Assembly: GCA_051883735.1 (NCBI GenBank)
Contig: JBJEUH010000168.1
Location: 1 to 49,363, forward strand
Length of the DNA stretch: 49,363 nt
Reading direction: 5' to 3'
From: Ventricola sp051883735
Lineage (GTDB): Bacteria; Bacillota; Clostridia; Christensenellales; Aristaeellaceae
In this document: positions 1 through 7,187 of the stretch, in pieces
Layout: every line of letters begins with the position of its first letter
Position numbering within the stretch: the stretch's first letter is position 1
Notes under the pieces: model-generated
The model's database searches: none
What the model was told of the DNA's origin: nothing
Seen by the model: only the letters and a program-made list of their open reading frames with translations
Translations under genes and position numbers: made by a program

Positions 1-333
1 GGCTTCCATGGTAAAGGCAGTCTTCGCTTTTCCTTTGTATGTCGCTTTCACCAACGGAGATTCCATGCTGTACTGTACCATTTCTCCAAAGCAAGCGTCT
101 TCCATCTGACCGTCCGCCGCCTCATAGATGGAAAGCCACACCATACCGGCGGACAGGCAGATCCGAAGGGGATTTTCCGTCAGGGTGCCGATGTCTGGTA
201 TTCTGGCGGTCATCTGTCGGAATATCTGCCTGGCTCTTTTTCGGTCAGTATGGGTTTCTTTCTCTTCCAAATACCGAAAGCAGCGCCCCGCCAGGGCAAA
301 CCACATTAGTTTCTCACTGATTGAATACTGCAT
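1..333 (-). CDS. Small unknown protein, possibly ATC-hydrolase-like (3' end outside window)
   Basis: The reading frame is open from an ATG at 333 to the window edge, giving 111 codons that begin MQYSISEKLMWFALAGR and have no stop. The start lies 13 bases after the stop of the upstream methyltransferase, with a weak AGGGA site inside that stop region, so it is the last visible gene of the methyltransferase operon. The mixed alpha-helical sequence recalls the L-2-amino-thiazoline-4-carboxylate hydrolase family, which often sits beside methyltransferases in Clostridia. I recognise no catalytic residues, so that assignment is a guess. The C-terminus lies beyond position 1. Confidence 0.5.
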   Translation of the reverse strand, partial: MQYSISEKLMWFALAGRCFRYLEEKETHTDRKRARQIFRQMTARIPDIGTLTENPLRICLSAGMVWLSIYEAADGQMEDACFGEMVQYSMESPLVKATYKGKAKTAFTMEA

Positions 334-346
334 AGCTGTTTTTTCC

Positions 347-1138
347 CTACTTTCTGCCTACCAGCAGAGTGGAGCCCCGGAGCATCAGGCGTTTTGCCTC
401 TTTCCGGGACATGAACATGCCGTCAGTGGTGTCGATCAGCTCCACCTTCTCGTAACCCTGTGCTTTGAGTTGACGGATGAATTCGTCCATGTCGCCGTAC
501 CGCCCCGGGGACATCAGATCATGGATGGCGAAAACGCCGCCCTTTTTCAGCACACGCAGGGTTTCCAGCAGCAGCTTCTGCTTGTCCGCTCCTGTGATGT
601 TGTGATACACATAGTTGCTGGTCACCGCGTCAAAGCTCTCATCCGGGAAATCCAGCTTTGTGGCGTCTCCACGCCGGAACTCCGTGTTGCTCACGCCTTC
701 CGCCACAGCATTCTTCTCACACAGAGGAAGACTGAAAGAGGCGTAGTCCTTGCCCCAACGGTCAACGCCCATCATTGTTCCCTGGGGATTCCGCTTTGCG
801 CAAGCAATGGTCAGCGCACCGCTGCCGCAGCCAACATCCAGTCCTCTGCCGCCTTCCGGCAGGGTGACGTATGCAGCCGTTCCCTCCACGATCTGGCGGG
901 ACAACTTCCGTTCCCCTTCATAGGAAAAGGTCTTGTAGGCATGGATACACCATTCGGCATACTTGCCGCAGACCAGGCAAGCAATGGCAAACACAATCCC
1001 CAGGGCAATCCGCACACCGCCATGTACGCCCAGCCCGCACACGCCGAAGATCAGAAAGCAGACAAGCGTGAGCGCAGTCGCGGAAGCCATTGTATAGAGC
1101 AGCCCCTTGGGAACCCAGTTTTTATAATCCGGTTTCAT
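347..1138 (-). CDS. Membrane-anchored class I SAM-dependent methyltransferase
   Basis: This 263-residue protein has two predicted membrane helices near the N-terminus (about residues 14-36 and 42-60) and then a Rossmann-type methyltransferase domain. The SAM-binding motif I reads LDVGCGSG at about 100-107. An acidic loop (GVDRWGKD) and the later DAVTSNYVYHNI and RVLKKGGVFAIHDL segments are typical of the Methyltransf_11/25 group. The substrate cannot be told from sequence. It overlaps the upstream methyltransferase by 4 bases in an ATGA arrangement, indicating translational coupling. The membrane anchor suggests a lipid-like or membrane-associated substrate, which is inference. Confidence 0.88.
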   Translation of the reverse strand: MKPDYKNWVPKGLLYTMASATALTLVCFLIFGVCGLGVHGGVRIALGIVFAIACLVCGKYAEWCIHAYKTFSYEGERKLSRQIVEGTAAYVTLPEGGRGLDVGCGSGALTIACAKRNPQGTMMGVDRWGKDYASFSLPLCEKNAVAEGVSNTEFRRGDATKLDFPDESFDAVTSNYVYHNITGADKQKLLLETLRVLKKGGVFAIHDLMSPGRYGDMDEFIRQLKAQGYEKVELIDTTDGMFMSRKEAKRLMLRGSTLLVGRK

Positions 1139-1827
1139 ATAGAATTCTCCTTTCGACAGGTAAAGCAGGCCATGGATTCCACGGTTTCCAGTTCCACCTG
1201 TTCGTATAATTTCTCCAGCCTCTTTTGCAGGCTCTCCGCCGTTTCATAAGGCGGCGTAAAAAAGCCTTTGGGCGTATAGAGATGCTCAATGAACCAGTCC
1301 GTACGCCGGTTTTCGCCTTTGATGTAGAAACAGCCGCAGAAGATGCCGCCGGGCCGCAAAACCCGGAAGGTCTCCCAGTAGGCCGCGTCTTTATCGGGAA
1401 ACGCGTGGAAGCCATTGAGGGACAGTACCAGGTCGAAGCTGCTATCGTCAAATGGCAGCTTGCCCACATCGCCCTGTTGAAACCGCACATTCTTCAAGCC
1501 AAGGTTTTCGGCTCTGCGCTGTGCCTGCGCCATCATGTCCGGTGAATAATCCAGACAGGTGATATCCGCTCGGGGAAGGGTTTTGTACACAGGCATGGTC
1601 AGCACCCCGGTTCCCACCGGCACCTCCAACAGCCTGTCGGAGAAATCTTCCGGGATGCCAGACAGCGCCCTCTCCAGATACCGGGTATTCGTCTCCCGGT
1701 TCATGTTCCATACCAGCTTACAGACTGTCATGCCCGGCAGGGTGGAGCATGTGATCATTCCGTCATAAAAGGTGGCTTCCTTGCCTAAGGAACGATAGGC
1801 GTTTTGTATTTCATCGTGTCTGTTCAT
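1135..1827 (-). CDS. Class I SAM-dependent methyltransferase
   Basis: The protein is 230 residues. Motif I is degenerate, LLEVPVGTG at about 66-74, where a Pro replaces the usual small residue of E/DxGxGxG. The rest of the fold is clear: DYSPDMMAQAQRRAE for the adenosine-binding region, QGDVGKLPFDDSSFDLVLS for motifs II/III, and RVLRPGGIFCGCFYIKG. The start is the ATG at 1827, 13 bases after the stop of the upstream membrane protein, with AAGGAGG just upstream. The substrate is unknown. As the second of four methyltransferases in one operon it may act sequentially with the others on one product. Confidence 0.88.
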   Translation of the reverse strand: MNRHDEIQNAYRSLGKEATFYDGMITCSTLPGMTVCKLVWNMNRETNTRYLERALSGIPEDFSDRLLEVPVGTGVLTMPVYKTLPRADITCLDYSPDMMAQAQRRAENLGLKNVRFQQGDVGKLPFDDSSFDLVLSLNGFHAFPDKDAAYWETFRVLRPGGIFCGCFYIKGENRRTDWFIEHLYTPKGFFTPPYETAESLQKRLEKLYEQVELETVESMACFTCRKENSI

Positions 1828-1840
1828 TTTTGCCTCCTTC

Positions 1841-2446
1841 TTAAAGACGGGCGAGTGCTTCCGTCAAGCCGCCTGCCACCAAGGCGATAGGCAGACCAAT
1901 GACCTGACCTCTTAGACTGGCTCTGATATGGAACCAATAGTCCTGATACGCTTTCATATCCTCCGTGCCGGGGATGCGGACCCGTTTGTCATGGCATATC
2001 CAAAGGCAGTCAATGACAATGGCATCATACCAGTTCACCACTGTCCAGATGAGATAGCTGATTCCAAAACCAGCGGCAAAGCTGCGCGCTCCGTTGACGA
2101 AATAGACAACGGCAGCAAAGATAGCAGCAAACAGAAGAGCCGCAGCCAACTTTTTCATAGCAACACCTTTGGACCCCGCCATCTGTTGTTCCCGGATCAG
2201 TCCCATCTCCCGTGCCCTCTGCTGAATCGCTGGCGGCCAATTATGTACTCCGGCTAGCGGGTCTTTTAAACTCACCGTAGCAACGACAACAGTAAACAAC
2301 AGACACAATGCCACACATTCGATCAGAATAGTCATACCTATTACCATACCTTTCCACTGCGCTACAAGGCACAAAACAGCATGAAACTGAATTGCCACTA
2401 ACGCAGCTATAGAGTATTTGTTAGAATATCCACGGCTTTCCCTCAC
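1841..2446 (-). CDS. Multi-pass membrane protein of unknown function
   Basis: This 201-residue hydrophobic protein has about five predicted membrane helices. The C-terminal half contains NWYDAIVIDCLWICHDKR and then IPGTEDMKAYQDYWFH. The same layout (YDILFFDWYLLC, then a loop with PEVKPFYG and a final helix) occurs in the 163-residue membrane protein at 4262-4753, so the two look like distant paralogues inside one operon. No transporter or enzyme family was recognised. Its ATG overlaps the stop of the 113-residue gene upstream by 4 bases, indicating tight coupling. Confidence 0.75.
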   Translation of the reverse strand: MRESRGYSNKYSIAALVAIQFHAVLCLVAQWKGMVIGMTILIECVALCLLFTVVVATVSLKDPLAGVHNWPPAIQQRAREMGLIREQQMAGSKGVAMKKLAAALLFAAIFAAVVYFVNGARSFAAGFGISYLIWTVVNWYDAIVIDCLWICHDKRVRIPGTEDMKAYQDYWFHIRASLRGQVIGLPIALVAGGLTEALARL

Positions 2447-2784
2447 TCCAAATATTTCGCAGCCGTTTTCTCCACCTGCTTCCAGGTTTCATAAGGCGCC
2501 CCGACTTTCTCAAAGTACGCCTTCAGCTCCCGGTTCAGCGCGCTCATCTCGTCCACGGCGCTCATGGCGTGGTCGCTGGCGCAGATTTTGCCTAGAGGCG
2601 TGGCGCACATGAGCCTATAAAAGGCGTAGCACATGCGCCGGTAAAAGAAGATATTTGCCACCCATTCCCGCACACAGGCTACGTGTTCGTCTACCCAGCC
2701 GGTGTTCAGCGGCTTGAAGATTCCCTTACCCCGGTACATTTTGCTCATTTCCTTTTTCTGAAACTCGGTCGCCTTCTTTGACAT
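2443..2784 (-). CDS. Small hypothetical protein
   Basis: This is a 113-residue soluble, lysine-rich protein starting MSKKATEFQKKEMSKMYRG. It has no signal peptide or membrane helix, and it contains two tyrosine/cysteine-rich helical stretches (FFYRRMCYAFYRLMCAT). The start has a good AGGAGG site upstream. I do not recognise the family. It lies between the alpha/beta hydrolase and a membrane protein and overlaps the latter by 4 bases, so it belongs to the operon. The reading frame is intact and shows normal codon use for this AT-richer cluster. Confidence 0.7.
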   Translation of the reverse strand: MSKKATEFQKKEMSKMYRGKGIFKPLNTGWVDEHVACVREWVANIFFYRRMCYAFYRLMCATPLGKICASDHAMSAVDEMSALNRELKAYFEKVGAPYETWKQVEKTAAKYLE

Positions 2785-2821
2785 GGCACATCCTCCTTAC
2801 ACTTACAATGCAATTCTATTT

Positions 2822-3565
2822 TCAGATCATCGCATTCTTTAACTCATCAGCAAGCAGTTGCGGGTGATTAAGAATGTCTCCATGCCCGAAATCCGGGAAG
2901 CACCGAACGGTCAGCTTAGGATAGACCTTCCGCAGTTTTTCAATGGCCTTTTTCATGCGCCCCTCCCGCTGTCCATACCAGCAGACCACCGCTGCATCCG
3001 GCTGACTTTCCAGCAGCATGCGGTACAGATACAGGCCAACCTTCCATGTGGCATAAATCGATTCCTGACTGACGTGATCCGGTATCCGGCTCAGCATGGT
3101 TTGCACACCTGCTTCTGTCTGCCCCATAAAGCGCAGAGCCCACGCGGGCATTTTCTTCGTTTTCGCTGTCAAATATTGCTTTCTGGGCATTATTCTCAGA
3201 ATCAGGGGATTCATGATACCAAAATCCAGATATTCAGGCCCACTGAGAATCATCTTGTGAATTTGTATATTTCGCGACGATTTCAGGCATACCGCCGGTC
3301 CGCATCCAAGGGACTCCGCAAAAAGCACATCCAACGTACCGCCGCAGTTATGGATCAAATAGTCTTCCAGCTTGTCTGCCTGTTCCTGTGCCGTGGTATA
3401 GGTCGTCTCTCCAGTACCATCAAAACCGTCAAAGCTGGCAGCATAGACATCAAATTCCTTTTCAAGCAAAGGGATCACATCTTCAAACTGCCGCCAGCAC
3501 ATCAGATTTCCATGCAGCATCATAATCTTTTTTCCGTTCGGGTTTCCAAACCGTTTGATTTCCAT
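2822..3565 (-). CDS. Alpha/beta hydrolase
   Basis: The protein is 247 residues from the ATG at 3565, chosen because GGAGG lies 7 bases upstream; a frame extension of 13 codons upstream lacks a ribosome site. Family hallmarks are LHGN at about 17-20 (oxyanion loop), the nucleophile elbow AESLG with Ser at about 85, and a C-terminal FGHGD carrying the catalytic histidine. The elbow has Ala instead of Gly at the first position. The substrate is unknown, but a small ester, thioester or lactone is plausible. It lies in the same operon as the methyltransferases, 37 bases before the next gene. Confidence 0.82.
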   Translation of the reverse strand: MEIKRFGNPNGKKIMMLHGNLMCWRQFEDVIPLLEKEFDVYAASFDGFDGTGETTYTTAQEQADKLEDYLIHNCGGTLDVLFAESLGCGPAVCLKSSRNIQIHKMILSGPEYLDFGIMNPLILRIMPRKQYLTAKTKKMPAWALRFMGQTEAGVQTMLSRIPDHVSQESIYATWKVGLYLYRMLLESQPDAAVVCWYGQREGRMKKAIEKLRKVYPKLTVRCFPDFGHGDILNHPQLLADELKNAMI

Positions 3566-3632
3566 GTCGTTTTCCTCCTTACAGCAGCATTCCGGCTCCC
3601 GCAAGCGCCAACGAAACCATTACCATTCCCGT

Positions 3633-4247
3633 TTATTTCTCCTGCTTTTGCCCCGTCACGCACAGCCAACCTTTCTTCTTATGAATCTGGATGTTGTGAA
3701 ACTCGGCCTGCTCCAAAGCGCTCTGCAGCGCAGCATCGCTATAGATCGTCATGCCTGCAATGATTTCCGTCCACCTTTCGTCCTTCGCGGATTCTCCATT
3801 GACTTCATTGCAGATGAGAAACACGCCGCCGGGTGCGAGCACCCGCCATACCTCCCGAAAGCAGTGAGCCAAATCCGGCCAGAAGTAAACGGTTTCAAAG
3901 GCCGTCACCACATCGAACTGTGCCTCACCAAAGGGGAGAGCCGCAACACTGCCCTGAATAACCCGACAGCGCCCTTCCTCGATGGCTTTGGCATTGAGCT
4001 TTTTGGTTTTTTCCACGCTGACCGGCGAGTAGTCTATGCCCGTCGCCGTTCCTTGCGGAACCCTGCTCAGTAGCTTCCTCAGGTTCGCTCCACCGCCGCA
4101 TCCGCAATCCAGAGCTCTGTCGTTAGGCCCCAGTTGAAGAAAACCGTAGCCCCAATCCGCCAGCGCACGATGACCGAAATTCATCATGGAAACCATGATT
4201 TTTCCTCCTGTCCCGGTCGGTTTCCGGGTGTTATCAAAAAATGCCAT
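3633..4247 (-). CDS. Class I SAM-dependent methyltransferase
   Basis: The protein is 204 residues from the ATG at 4247, which follows GAGGAGG by a normal distance. An in-frame extension of 60 codons upstream overlaps the preceding gene and was rejected. Motif I is LDCGCGGG at about 46-53, followed by GIDYSPVSVEKTK, an acidic-loop region, PFGEAQFDVVTAFETVYFW and RVLAPGGVFLICNE. The N-terminal MMNFGHRALADWGYGFL segment is typical of small-molecule methyltransferases of the UbiE/Methyltransf_11 group. It is 14 bases from the membrane protein gene upstream. Confidence 0.87.
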   Translation of the reverse strand: MAFFDNTRKPTGTGGKIMVSMMNFGHRALADWGYGFLQLGPNDRALDCGCGGGANLRKLLSRVPQGTATGIDYSPVSVEKTKKLNAKAIEEGRCRVIQGSVAALPFGEAQFDVVTAFETVYFWPDLAHCFREVWRVLAPGGVFLICNEVNGESAKDERWTEIIAGMTIYSDAALQSALEQAEFHNIQIHKKKGWLCVTGQKQEK

Positions 4248-4261
4248 TTTATTTCCTCCTC

Positions 4262-4753
4262 TCAAAAAAATGTACAAATCCACGCCAGAAACAATGATCC
4301 CGTAATTATCAGTACAGTCTGAACCACATGAAACTTCCAGTTGTAACCGAACAAATGAGGGCCGTAGAACGGTTTTACTTCCGGGTAATAATGAGCGAAG
4401 AAATTGGAGCGGCACAAAAGATACCAATCAAAGAACAGAATATCGTAGGCTTTCAGCAGAAGAAGCATAGCAGCAAAACGGACAAAGAACTGCCAAAAGC
4501 AAAAGTCGTTTTTTATGCTATCATACGCACCGTACAAAAGTGCTCCGCCCATCAGGGCAAGAGAGAGAGTCAGCATGATCCAACCGATAACACGCTGCCC
4601 TTTGAACCTCTCTTCTTTGAGTTCAATTACATCCATAGCCTCCTTTGGCGCGGAGGAGAAGAACTTTGGATTCTGTACAAATCCTACGGCTCCCAATAGC
4701 ATGAGAAACAGCCCGAACATCATCACGACTGCTAATAGTATTGTAAGAACCAA
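4262..4753 (-). CDS. Small multi-pass membrane protein
   Basis: This is a 163-residue protein with about four hydrophobic helices. The first available start is a TTG at 4753 with GGAAAGGGAA before it; a later ATG pair at about 4723 would cut into the first helix, so TTG is preferred with moderate confidence. The second half (KAYDILFFDWYLLCRS, then PEVKPFYGPHLFGYNWKFHV) resembles the membrane protein at 1841-2446. No known transporter family was recognised. Its 5' border is unusual: it directly follows a decayed fragment of another membrane-protein gene. Confidence 0.68.
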   Translation of the reverse strand: MVLTILLAVVMMFGLFLMLLGAVGFVQNPKFFSSAPKEAMDVIELKEERFKGQRVIGWIMLTLSLALMGGALLYGAYDSIKNDFCFWQFFVRFAAMLLLLKAYDILFFDWYLLCRSNFFAHYYPEVKPFYGPHLFGYNWKFHVVQTVLIITGSLFLAWICTFF

Positions 4754-4754
4754 A

Positions 4755-4828
4755 TTCCCTTTCCACTTTTCTGAATTCTTTACAGAGAAGCCTTATCAAA
4801 ACAGTTCCTAAGAACATCCATTGGTCGC
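4755..4828 (-). pseudogene. Remnant of the 3' end of a 132-residue membrane protein gene
   Basis: Read on the minus strand, this stretch (peptide-level WMFLGTVLI...RLLCKEFRKVERE) aligns with the last 25 codons of the gene at 5464-5862 (WMLLGAVLC...GLLYKGYRKAER). The shared DNA includes TGGATGTT and CTTCTCTxTAAAG, but one copy has lost several codons and the frame is broken. It sits directly between the stop at 4839 and the start at 4753. This is best read as the scar of an ancestral tandem duplication of a membrane-protein plus methyltransferase module. Confidence 0.6.
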
Positions 4829-4838
4829 AATTGTCCGC

Positions 4839-5462
4839 TCAAAACGTTGTCTTCTTCGCCGCGAGATAACACAGGGGAGCGATATTACTTCCGATAGCAG
4901 TCTGTTCCGTCACAGCAAATCCGTGTTCAGATATGAACACAGCAAATCCACGTGTCGACCACTTGTGGCAGACCCTAAACCCCACCAGCTTCATGAGTCC
5001 GGTGCGAACCTGGAAACCGAAACCTTCCCCATGAACAAAGGTGGGCGCAAGCAGCAGGCCGCCCGGCTTCAGCACCCGATCGATTTCCGCCAGCACCTTT
5101 TCCGGCTCCGGCAAAATGTGCAGCGCATTAGCGATCACCACTGCGTCAAAGCTTTCCGACGCATAGGAAAGAGACCTGGCATCCTGGACGCTGAAATGAG
5201 CACGAACAGAGTGAACGTTTTTCTTTGCCTCGGCAATCATCTTTTCCGAAAAATCTGTCGCCTCAAGGCTTTTGACGCAGCCGACGATCCGCCTGGAAAT
5301 CAGCCCCGTCCCGCAGGCCAATTCAAGCACATACATGTTCCGGTTCAATGAACCTTTCATTCTCCCGGCAATCTCGTCATACAGGCGTTCATTGCTGTGC
5401 ATGAACCTTTCATAGAAGCCGGCCCACCGGTCCCAGAATTGTTTATTACCGTTTTCTTTCAT
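4839..5462 (-). CDS. Class I SAM-dependent methyltransferase
   Basis: The protein is 207 residues from the ATG at 5462, which begins 1 base after the stop of the membrane protein upstream and has GGAAAGG before it. Motif I is LELACGTG at about 46-53, followed by EATDFSEKMIAEAKKN, QDARSLSYASESFDAVVIANALHIL and RVLKPGGLLLAPTFVHGEG. This pattern fits the UbiE-like, Methyltransf_11/25 small-molecule methyltransferases. A C-terminal aromatic and basic segment (CHKWSTRGFAVFISEHGF) probably shapes the substrate pocket. The substrate is unknown. Confidence 0.88.
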   Translation of the reverse strand: MKENGNKQFWDRWAGFYERFMHSNERLYDEIAGRMKGSLNRNMYVLELACGTGLISRRIVGCVKSLEATDFSEKMIAEAKKNVHSVRAHFSVQDARSLSYASESFDAVVIANALHILPEPEKVLAEIDRVLKPGGLLLAPTFVHGEGFGFQVRTGLMKLVGFRVCHKWSTRGFAVFISEHGFAVTEQTAIGSNIAPLCYLAAKKTTF

Positions 5463-5463
5463 T

Positions 5464-5862
5464 CTACCTTTCCGCCTTTCGGTATCCTTTATAGAGAAGT
5501 CCTGCAAAAACAGCGCAAAGAACAGCACCCAATAACATCCACTGTCCGCAGCCCTCCTTGATTAGTCTGAAAACAGAGACAACAGTGCCGAGGATACCAC
5601 CAAGGGTCAATGCGCCGAAACCTCTGAGAAGGCGTATCTTCGGAAGAATTCTGTCAAGCTTCACAATCCTCTCACTGATCAGCTCTACGATGCCCACAAG
5701 CATCAAAATCGCCGGAACAAGTGTTGCTGCCGAAAGCGCACGAAAATCCTGCCGTATCATCTGAACTGTACACACAAAATATAGAATCCATCCAGTATTC
5801 CCCGGAATGTCATACAGCAGCCAGCGGAAATTGGATATGTTTGATTCATACAACTCTTTCAT
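5464..5862 (-). CDS. Small membrane protein of unknown function
   Basis: This is a 132-residue protein with an N-terminal soluble stretch (MKELYESNISNFRWLLYD) and about four hydrophobic helices ending GLLYKGYRKAER. The start at 5862 is 15 bases after the hydrolase stop. A decayed copy of its 3' end lies at 4755-4828, so the gene was once duplicated. No enzymatic motif is visible. Its tight pairing with the methyltransferase at 4839-5462 (1 base apart) suggests joint function at the membrane. Confidence 0.7.
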   Translation of the reverse strand: MKELYESNISNFRWLLYDIPGNTGWILYFVCTVQMIRQDFRALSAATLVPAILMLVGIVELISERIVKLDRILPKIRLLRGFGALTLGGILGTVVSVFRLIKEGCGQWMLLGAVLCAVFAGLLYKGYRKAER

Positions 5863-5877
5863 AGGACATCCTCTGCC

Positions 5878-6804
5878 TTACCAATCACATAATACGCTGG
5901 TCACCCGATTATCAATATCTACTCGTGCCGCCCGGCACTCCCCGGGATGCTGTCTTCCGGCACTGAAGGCCGCCCCCACCAGAAGCCCGGATCCCACCGG
6001 CAGCATCATGCGAAGCATGCTCTCCGGAAAGACGAAATGCGTTCCATGCGGATACAACGCCAGCTCGTACTGGCTGTCGTGCGGCACGGCCTTCAGGCGC
6101 GCATCCATCCTGCGGATGTATTTGCAGGTGTCCCAGAGCACATCATCCTCTGCACCGACGAAGAGAATCCTGCCCCTGATGTTCTCTACCCTGATTCTCT
6201 CTTCCTCACGAACGGGATGCAGCCGCTCCGATTCATCAAACATCCTCCGGGATGCGATCATGTCACCGCCCTCTTTGGCTTCCTTCTCAATCATCTGCCA
6301 GTATTTGGGATGCCGATAGGCAAACGGAAGATAGGGCAGCGGCTTCCCACCTACGGTAACGGTAGATTCTCCGTCTGCCGGTCGCTCCTTCATGCCGTCC
6401 TTTCCATCTCGGACGAAGCCCTCCATGATAAAGTCACAGGGTGACATGGCGATCGTCAGGGAAATATCGTGAATATATGATGCTGCCACGAGTGCCAGCA
6501 TACCCGTAGTGGAAGCGCCAACGATGCCAATTTTGAGATTGCTCTTCCGCCTGATGACCGCGATGGCTTTTTCAAAGCGCTCCAGCGGATAGCTGTGATG
6601 CCCATAGTCTTTTTTGGACGGCGCCATGGTCATGACGTTGCAACCGTGCTTCATCAGCCACTTAGCGCCTGTACGCGCCATATGATCGTCAATGTCATCC
6701 CCCAGCAGCGCGATCATGCACCGGTCAGATCCATTCGGATTTGTGTAATACGCGCCAAAGAATCCGTCCTTTTCCACCGAAAAGGCTTCCCGCTGGTTTG
6801 ACAT
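5878..6804 (-). CDS. Acyl-CoA thioesterase/BAAT C-terminal-like alpha/beta hydrolase
   Basis: This 308-residue protein resembles the C-terminal catalytic domain of bile-acid-CoA:amino-acid N-acyltransferases and acyl-CoA thioester hydrolases. The nucleophile elbow is VGASTTG with Ser at about 98, the acid lies in FVGAEDDVLWDT (Asp near 220), and the histidine is in YPHGTHF at about 251-257. BAAT enzymes use Cys at the elbow; Ser here fits a hydrolase. It is the first gene of the minus-strand operon. Upstream are a TATAAT-type -10 at 6845-6850 and a palindromic operator, so the whole operon may be metal-regulated from this promoter. Confidence 0.8.
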   Translation of the reverse strand: MSNQREAFSVEKDGFFGAYYTNPNGSDRCMIALLGDDIDDHMARTGAKWLMKHGCNVMTMAPSKKDYGHHSYPLERFEKAIAVIRRKSNLKIGIVGASTTGMLALVAASYIHDISLTIAMSPCDFIMEGFVRDGKDGMKERPADGESTVTVGGKPLPYLPFAYRHPKYWQMIEKEAKEGGDMIASRRMFDESERLHPVREEERIRVENIRGRILFVGAEDDVLWDTCKYIRRMDARLKAVPHDSQYELALYPHGTHFVFPESMLRMMLPVGSGLLVGAAFSAGRQHPGECRAARVDIDNRVTSVLCDW

Positions 6805-6852
6805 GTTCGTTCATCCCTTCGTTTCATCCGATTTTCTGTTGACTATTATATG

Positions 6853-6870
6853 AGTTAGTTTAATCTAACT
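6853..6870. promoter_or_regulatory. Palindromic operator box 1 (DtxR/IdeR-like)
   Basis: The sequence is AGTTAG-N6-CTAACT, a perfect 6-bp inverted repeat. It lies immediately upstream of the -10 hexamer TATAAT (minus strand, 6845-6850) of the operon that starts at 6804, so a bound repressor would cover the -35/spacer region. The half-site resembles the TTAGG-TTAG pattern of DtxR/IdeR iron-repressor sites. The same box with a different spacer recurs at 7154-7171 before the siderophore importer. Regulator identity is inferred only. Confidence 0.6.
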
Positions 6871-6884
6871 TTTTAGTGAAAAAG

Positions 6885-6910
6885 AAGGCTGCTTTGCAGG
6901 ATTCAGCCTT
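6885..6910. terminator. Hairpin in the divergent intergenic region
   Basis: AAGGCTG (6885-6891) pairs with CAGCCTT (6904-6910), flanked by short T and A runs on both sides. It could end stray transcription between the divergent units or be the remnant of a lost gene's terminator. Around it, 6805-7187 holds only regulatory sequence; I see no gene in this 383-base stretch. Confidence 0.35.
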
Positions 6911-6966
6911 TTGAATCATATCACCTGGTCAATTTCATGTCAATCCATATGTCGTATATTTTCCCG

Positions 6967-6995
6967 TTGACAAATCCGGTTAGATATGCTAAACT
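6967..6995 (+). promoter_or_regulatory. Sigma-A promoter of the iron importer with degenerate operator box
   Basis: A perfect -35 TTGACA (6967-6972) and a -10 TAAACT (6990-6995) are separated by 17 bases. The spacer and -10 contain GTTAG-N5-CTAAAC (6979-6994), a degenerate form of the AGTTAG-N6-CTAACT box. A repressor here would block polymerase. The resulting transcript would have a leader of about 190 bases before the first permease, containing a small CGTGTT/AACACG stem at about 7025-7045. Confidence 0.5.
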
Positions 6996-7153
6996 GCTTG
7001 GCGATGAAGATAGATCGCTGTTAAACCCGTGTTTCCCACTTCAACACGAGTCCTCCTGATCAGCAACCCGATCCCATCTTCACCACCACCCACAGCGAGC
7101 AGCCTATCGGCATAAGACCAGCTGATATACTGCCCGCTGTTATTTTGAGCATA

Positions 7154-7171
7154 AGTTAGCATTTACTAACT
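7154..7171. promoter_or_regulatory. Palindromic operator box 2 before the iron importer
   Basis: AGTTAG-N6-CTAACT again forms a perfect 6-bp inverted repeat with the same spacing as the box at 6853-6870. It ends 2 bases before the ribosome site AAGGAGG (7174-7180) of the first permease. It may act as a roadblock operator or belong to a second promoter not recognisable here. Duplication of the box on both divergent units supports shared control. Confidence 0.6.
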
Positions 7172-7187
7172 TTAAGGAGGAATCCCT

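Noticed and set aside
7025..7140. Riboswitch in the leader of the iron importer
   Set aside because: Only a 6-bp CGTGTT/AACACG stem is visible; no known riboswitch core was recognised.
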